Positions 6,138-7,376 of a stretch of 7,376 nt of DNA are shown here, piece by piece. Below the pieces are notes generated by a model. The model did no database searches, was not told the DNA's origin, and saw only the letters and a program-made list of their open reading frames with translations. Numbering within the stretch: position 1 is the first letter of the stretch; each line of letters opens with the position of its first letter. The DNA comes from an uncultured Lachnospiraceae bacterium (GTDB lineage Bacteria; Bacillota; Clostridia; Lachnospirales; Lachnospiraceae). A program made the translations under genes and the position numbers. The DNA lies in NCBI GenBank assembly GCA_902782625.1, contig CACZNZ010000389.1, forward strand, positions 1 through 7,376, in the 5' to 3' direction.

Positions 6138-7376
6138 ATGCTTACTTATGACATGTCGGATAATGGCAGACCGCTGTATCTTCAGCTGTATGAATATGTA
6201 AAAGCAGATATTGATGCAGGGCGGCTGCTGCCTGATGAAAAACTACCGTCCAAGAGGACATTTGCAAAAAATCTAGGCATCAGTATTATTACCGTGGAAA
6301 AGGCCTACGATCAGCTGATGGCGGAGGGATATATCTATTCCAGACCTAAAAGCGGATACTATGTTTCCAGGCTGATGCTTCCTGTCCGGGAAAGCAACCT
6401 TTTAGATAACAGATCGTACCGGATCAATGTTCCGGTGCAAACGCAGGTTGATTTTGATTTTTCTTCCAACCGGACACTGGTCGATGATTTTCCTTTCTCC
6501 GTGTGGGCCAAGGTTATGAGAGAGACGATCTCTTTGAGAGAGAAGGAACTGCTGGAAGTCCCGCCAGGTGGAGGCGTAAGAGAACTACGAGAGGCCATCT
6601 GCAGTCATCTGGCATCGTTTCGGGGCATGACGGTGAATCCGGATCAGATCATTGTCGGAGCGGGTACAGAGTATCTGTATGGGCTGCTGATTCAGCTTCT
6701 GGGGAATGATAAAATTTACTGCCTGGAGAATCCGGGTTATCCCAAGATTGATCAGATTTACAGAAGTCATGAAGTAGAGGTTGCCTATGCAGGACTGGAT
6801 GATCAGGGGATCCGGCTTGATGCAATCCGTGACTGCAATGCGCAGATTGCCCATATTTCTCCCACGCATCATTTTCCGACCGGCATCACGATGCCGATTT
6901 CGAGAAGATATGAACTGCTTTCATGGGCTGGGGAAGACAAAGACCGCTATATTATCGAAGATGACTATGACAGCGAGTTCCGGCTCAAAGGAAGACCGCT
7001 TCCACCTCTGTTTGGCATCGATGAACAGGAGAAAGTCATCTACATCAATACATTTTCCAAATCCCTTACATCAACGATCCGAATCAGCTATATGGTCCTT
7101 CCGGGACATCTGGCTGACCGGTTCTATAAGACCTTGTCCTTTTATTCCTGTACGGTTTCGACCTTTGAACAGTATACCCTGTCATCTTTTATACGCCAGG
7201 GTTATTTTGAAAAACACATTAACCGTATGAGACTGCAGTTCGGACGACGTAGAAAAAAGATCATAGCGATGATCCGAGCAAAATTTACGGCAGAGCAGTG
7301 CAGGATTCTTGAAAATGATTCGGGACTGCATTTTCTTTTGGAATTTACCACAGATCTTTCGGATCAGTATGTAAAA
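6138..7376 (+). CDS. MocR/GabR-family regulator: GntR winged helix fused to PLP aminotransferase fold (3' end outside window)
   Basis: The frame is open for 413 codons and leaves the window without a stop. Residues 11-76 are a GntR-type winged helix-turn-helix (PLYLQLYEYVKADI, LPSKRTFAKNLGIS, TVEKAYDQLMAEGYI, SGYYV). After a linker, an aminotransferase class I/II fold follows: PPGGGVRELREAI (142-154), the SPTHHFPTG stretch (241-249), EDDYDSEFR (274-282) with the aspartate expected to hold the PLP ring nitrogen, and FSKSL (306-310) with Lys 308 as the Schiff-base lysine. Such proteins usually sense PLP or amino compounds and act as regulators rather than enzymes. The loop after the lysine reads TSTIRIS where APxLRxG is common. 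About 50 residues are probably missing at the end. The start ATG is weakly supported by AGG 5 bases upstream. Confidence 0.93.
   Translation, partial: MLTYDMSDNGRPLYLQLYEYVKADIDAGRLLPDEKLPSKRTFAKNLGISIITVEKAYDQLMAEGYIYSRPKSGYYVSRLMLPVRESNLLDNRSYRINVPVQTQVDFDFSSNRTLVDDFPFSVWAKVMRETISLREKELLEVPPGGGVRELREAICSHLASFRGMTVNPDQIIVGAGTEYLYGLLIQLLGNDKIYCLENPGYPKIDQIYRSHEVEVAYAGLDDQGIRLDAIRDCNAQIAHISPTHHFPTGITMPISRRYELLSWAGEDKDRYIIEDDYDSEFRLKGRPLPPLFGIDEQEKVIYINTFSKSLTSTIRISYMVLPGHLADRFYKTLSFYSCTVSTFEQYTLSSFIRQGYFEKHINRMRLQFGRRRKKIIAMIRAKFTAEQCRILENDSGLHFLLEFTTDLSDQYVK

Noticed and set aside
6781..7230. Plus-strand open frame of 149 codons in another frame of the MocR gene
   Set aside because: The overlapping frame encodes clear aminotransferase motifs (EDDYDSEFR, FSKSL). 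This frame yields a low-complexity shadow product.

Overview
The window reads as chromosome of a Gram-positive, mid-GC anaerobic Firmicute, most likely of the Lachnospiraceae / Clostridium cluster XIVa type. This rests on the flavour of the encoded proteins, strong GGAGG-type ribosome binding sites and two TTG starts. It is an inference from sequence style, since no marker gene fixes the species. Every recognisable gene lies on the + strand.

Positions 1-4816 hold a tight run of housekeeping genes: the 3' end of uvrA (nucleotide excision repair), hflX (ribosome-associated GTPase), a D-2-hydroxyacid dehydrogenase of the glycerate dehydrogenase / hydroxypyruvate reductase type, and guaA (GMP synthase). 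The gaps between them are 1, about 26 and 23 bases, with no promoter or terminator visible in them, so they could be one transcription unit.

Positions 4817-5481 hold a compact type II toxin-antitoxin cassette: a Phd/YefM-type antitoxin, then a RelE/ParE-type toxin overlapping it by 4 bases and starting at TTG. A near-consensus promoter lies just upstream. A 29-base imperfect palindrome covers the -10 box and is a good candidate autoregulatory operator.

Positions 5482-7376 hold a pyridoxamine-5'-phosphate-oxidase-fold (NimA-like) flavoprotein gene and, downstream, a MocR/GabR-type regulator (GntR-like winged helix fused to a PLP aminotransferase fold) that runs off the window end. Between them sits a long near-perfect hairpin of REP/MITE type: 29 bp perfect stem, 3-base loop, extra outer pairing. 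It is flanked by a 13-base direct repeat with one mismatch. Removing the hairpin and one repeat copy restores a junction in which the oxidase stop codon abuts the regulator's ribosome binding site. The two genes therefore look like a tight pair that was split by insertion of a small palindromic element.

No rRNA, tRNA, CRISPR array or complete transposase gene was seen. The most interesting points are the element with its flanking repeats and the operator-like palindrome of the toxin-antitoxin unit. None of the gene families is new in itself.
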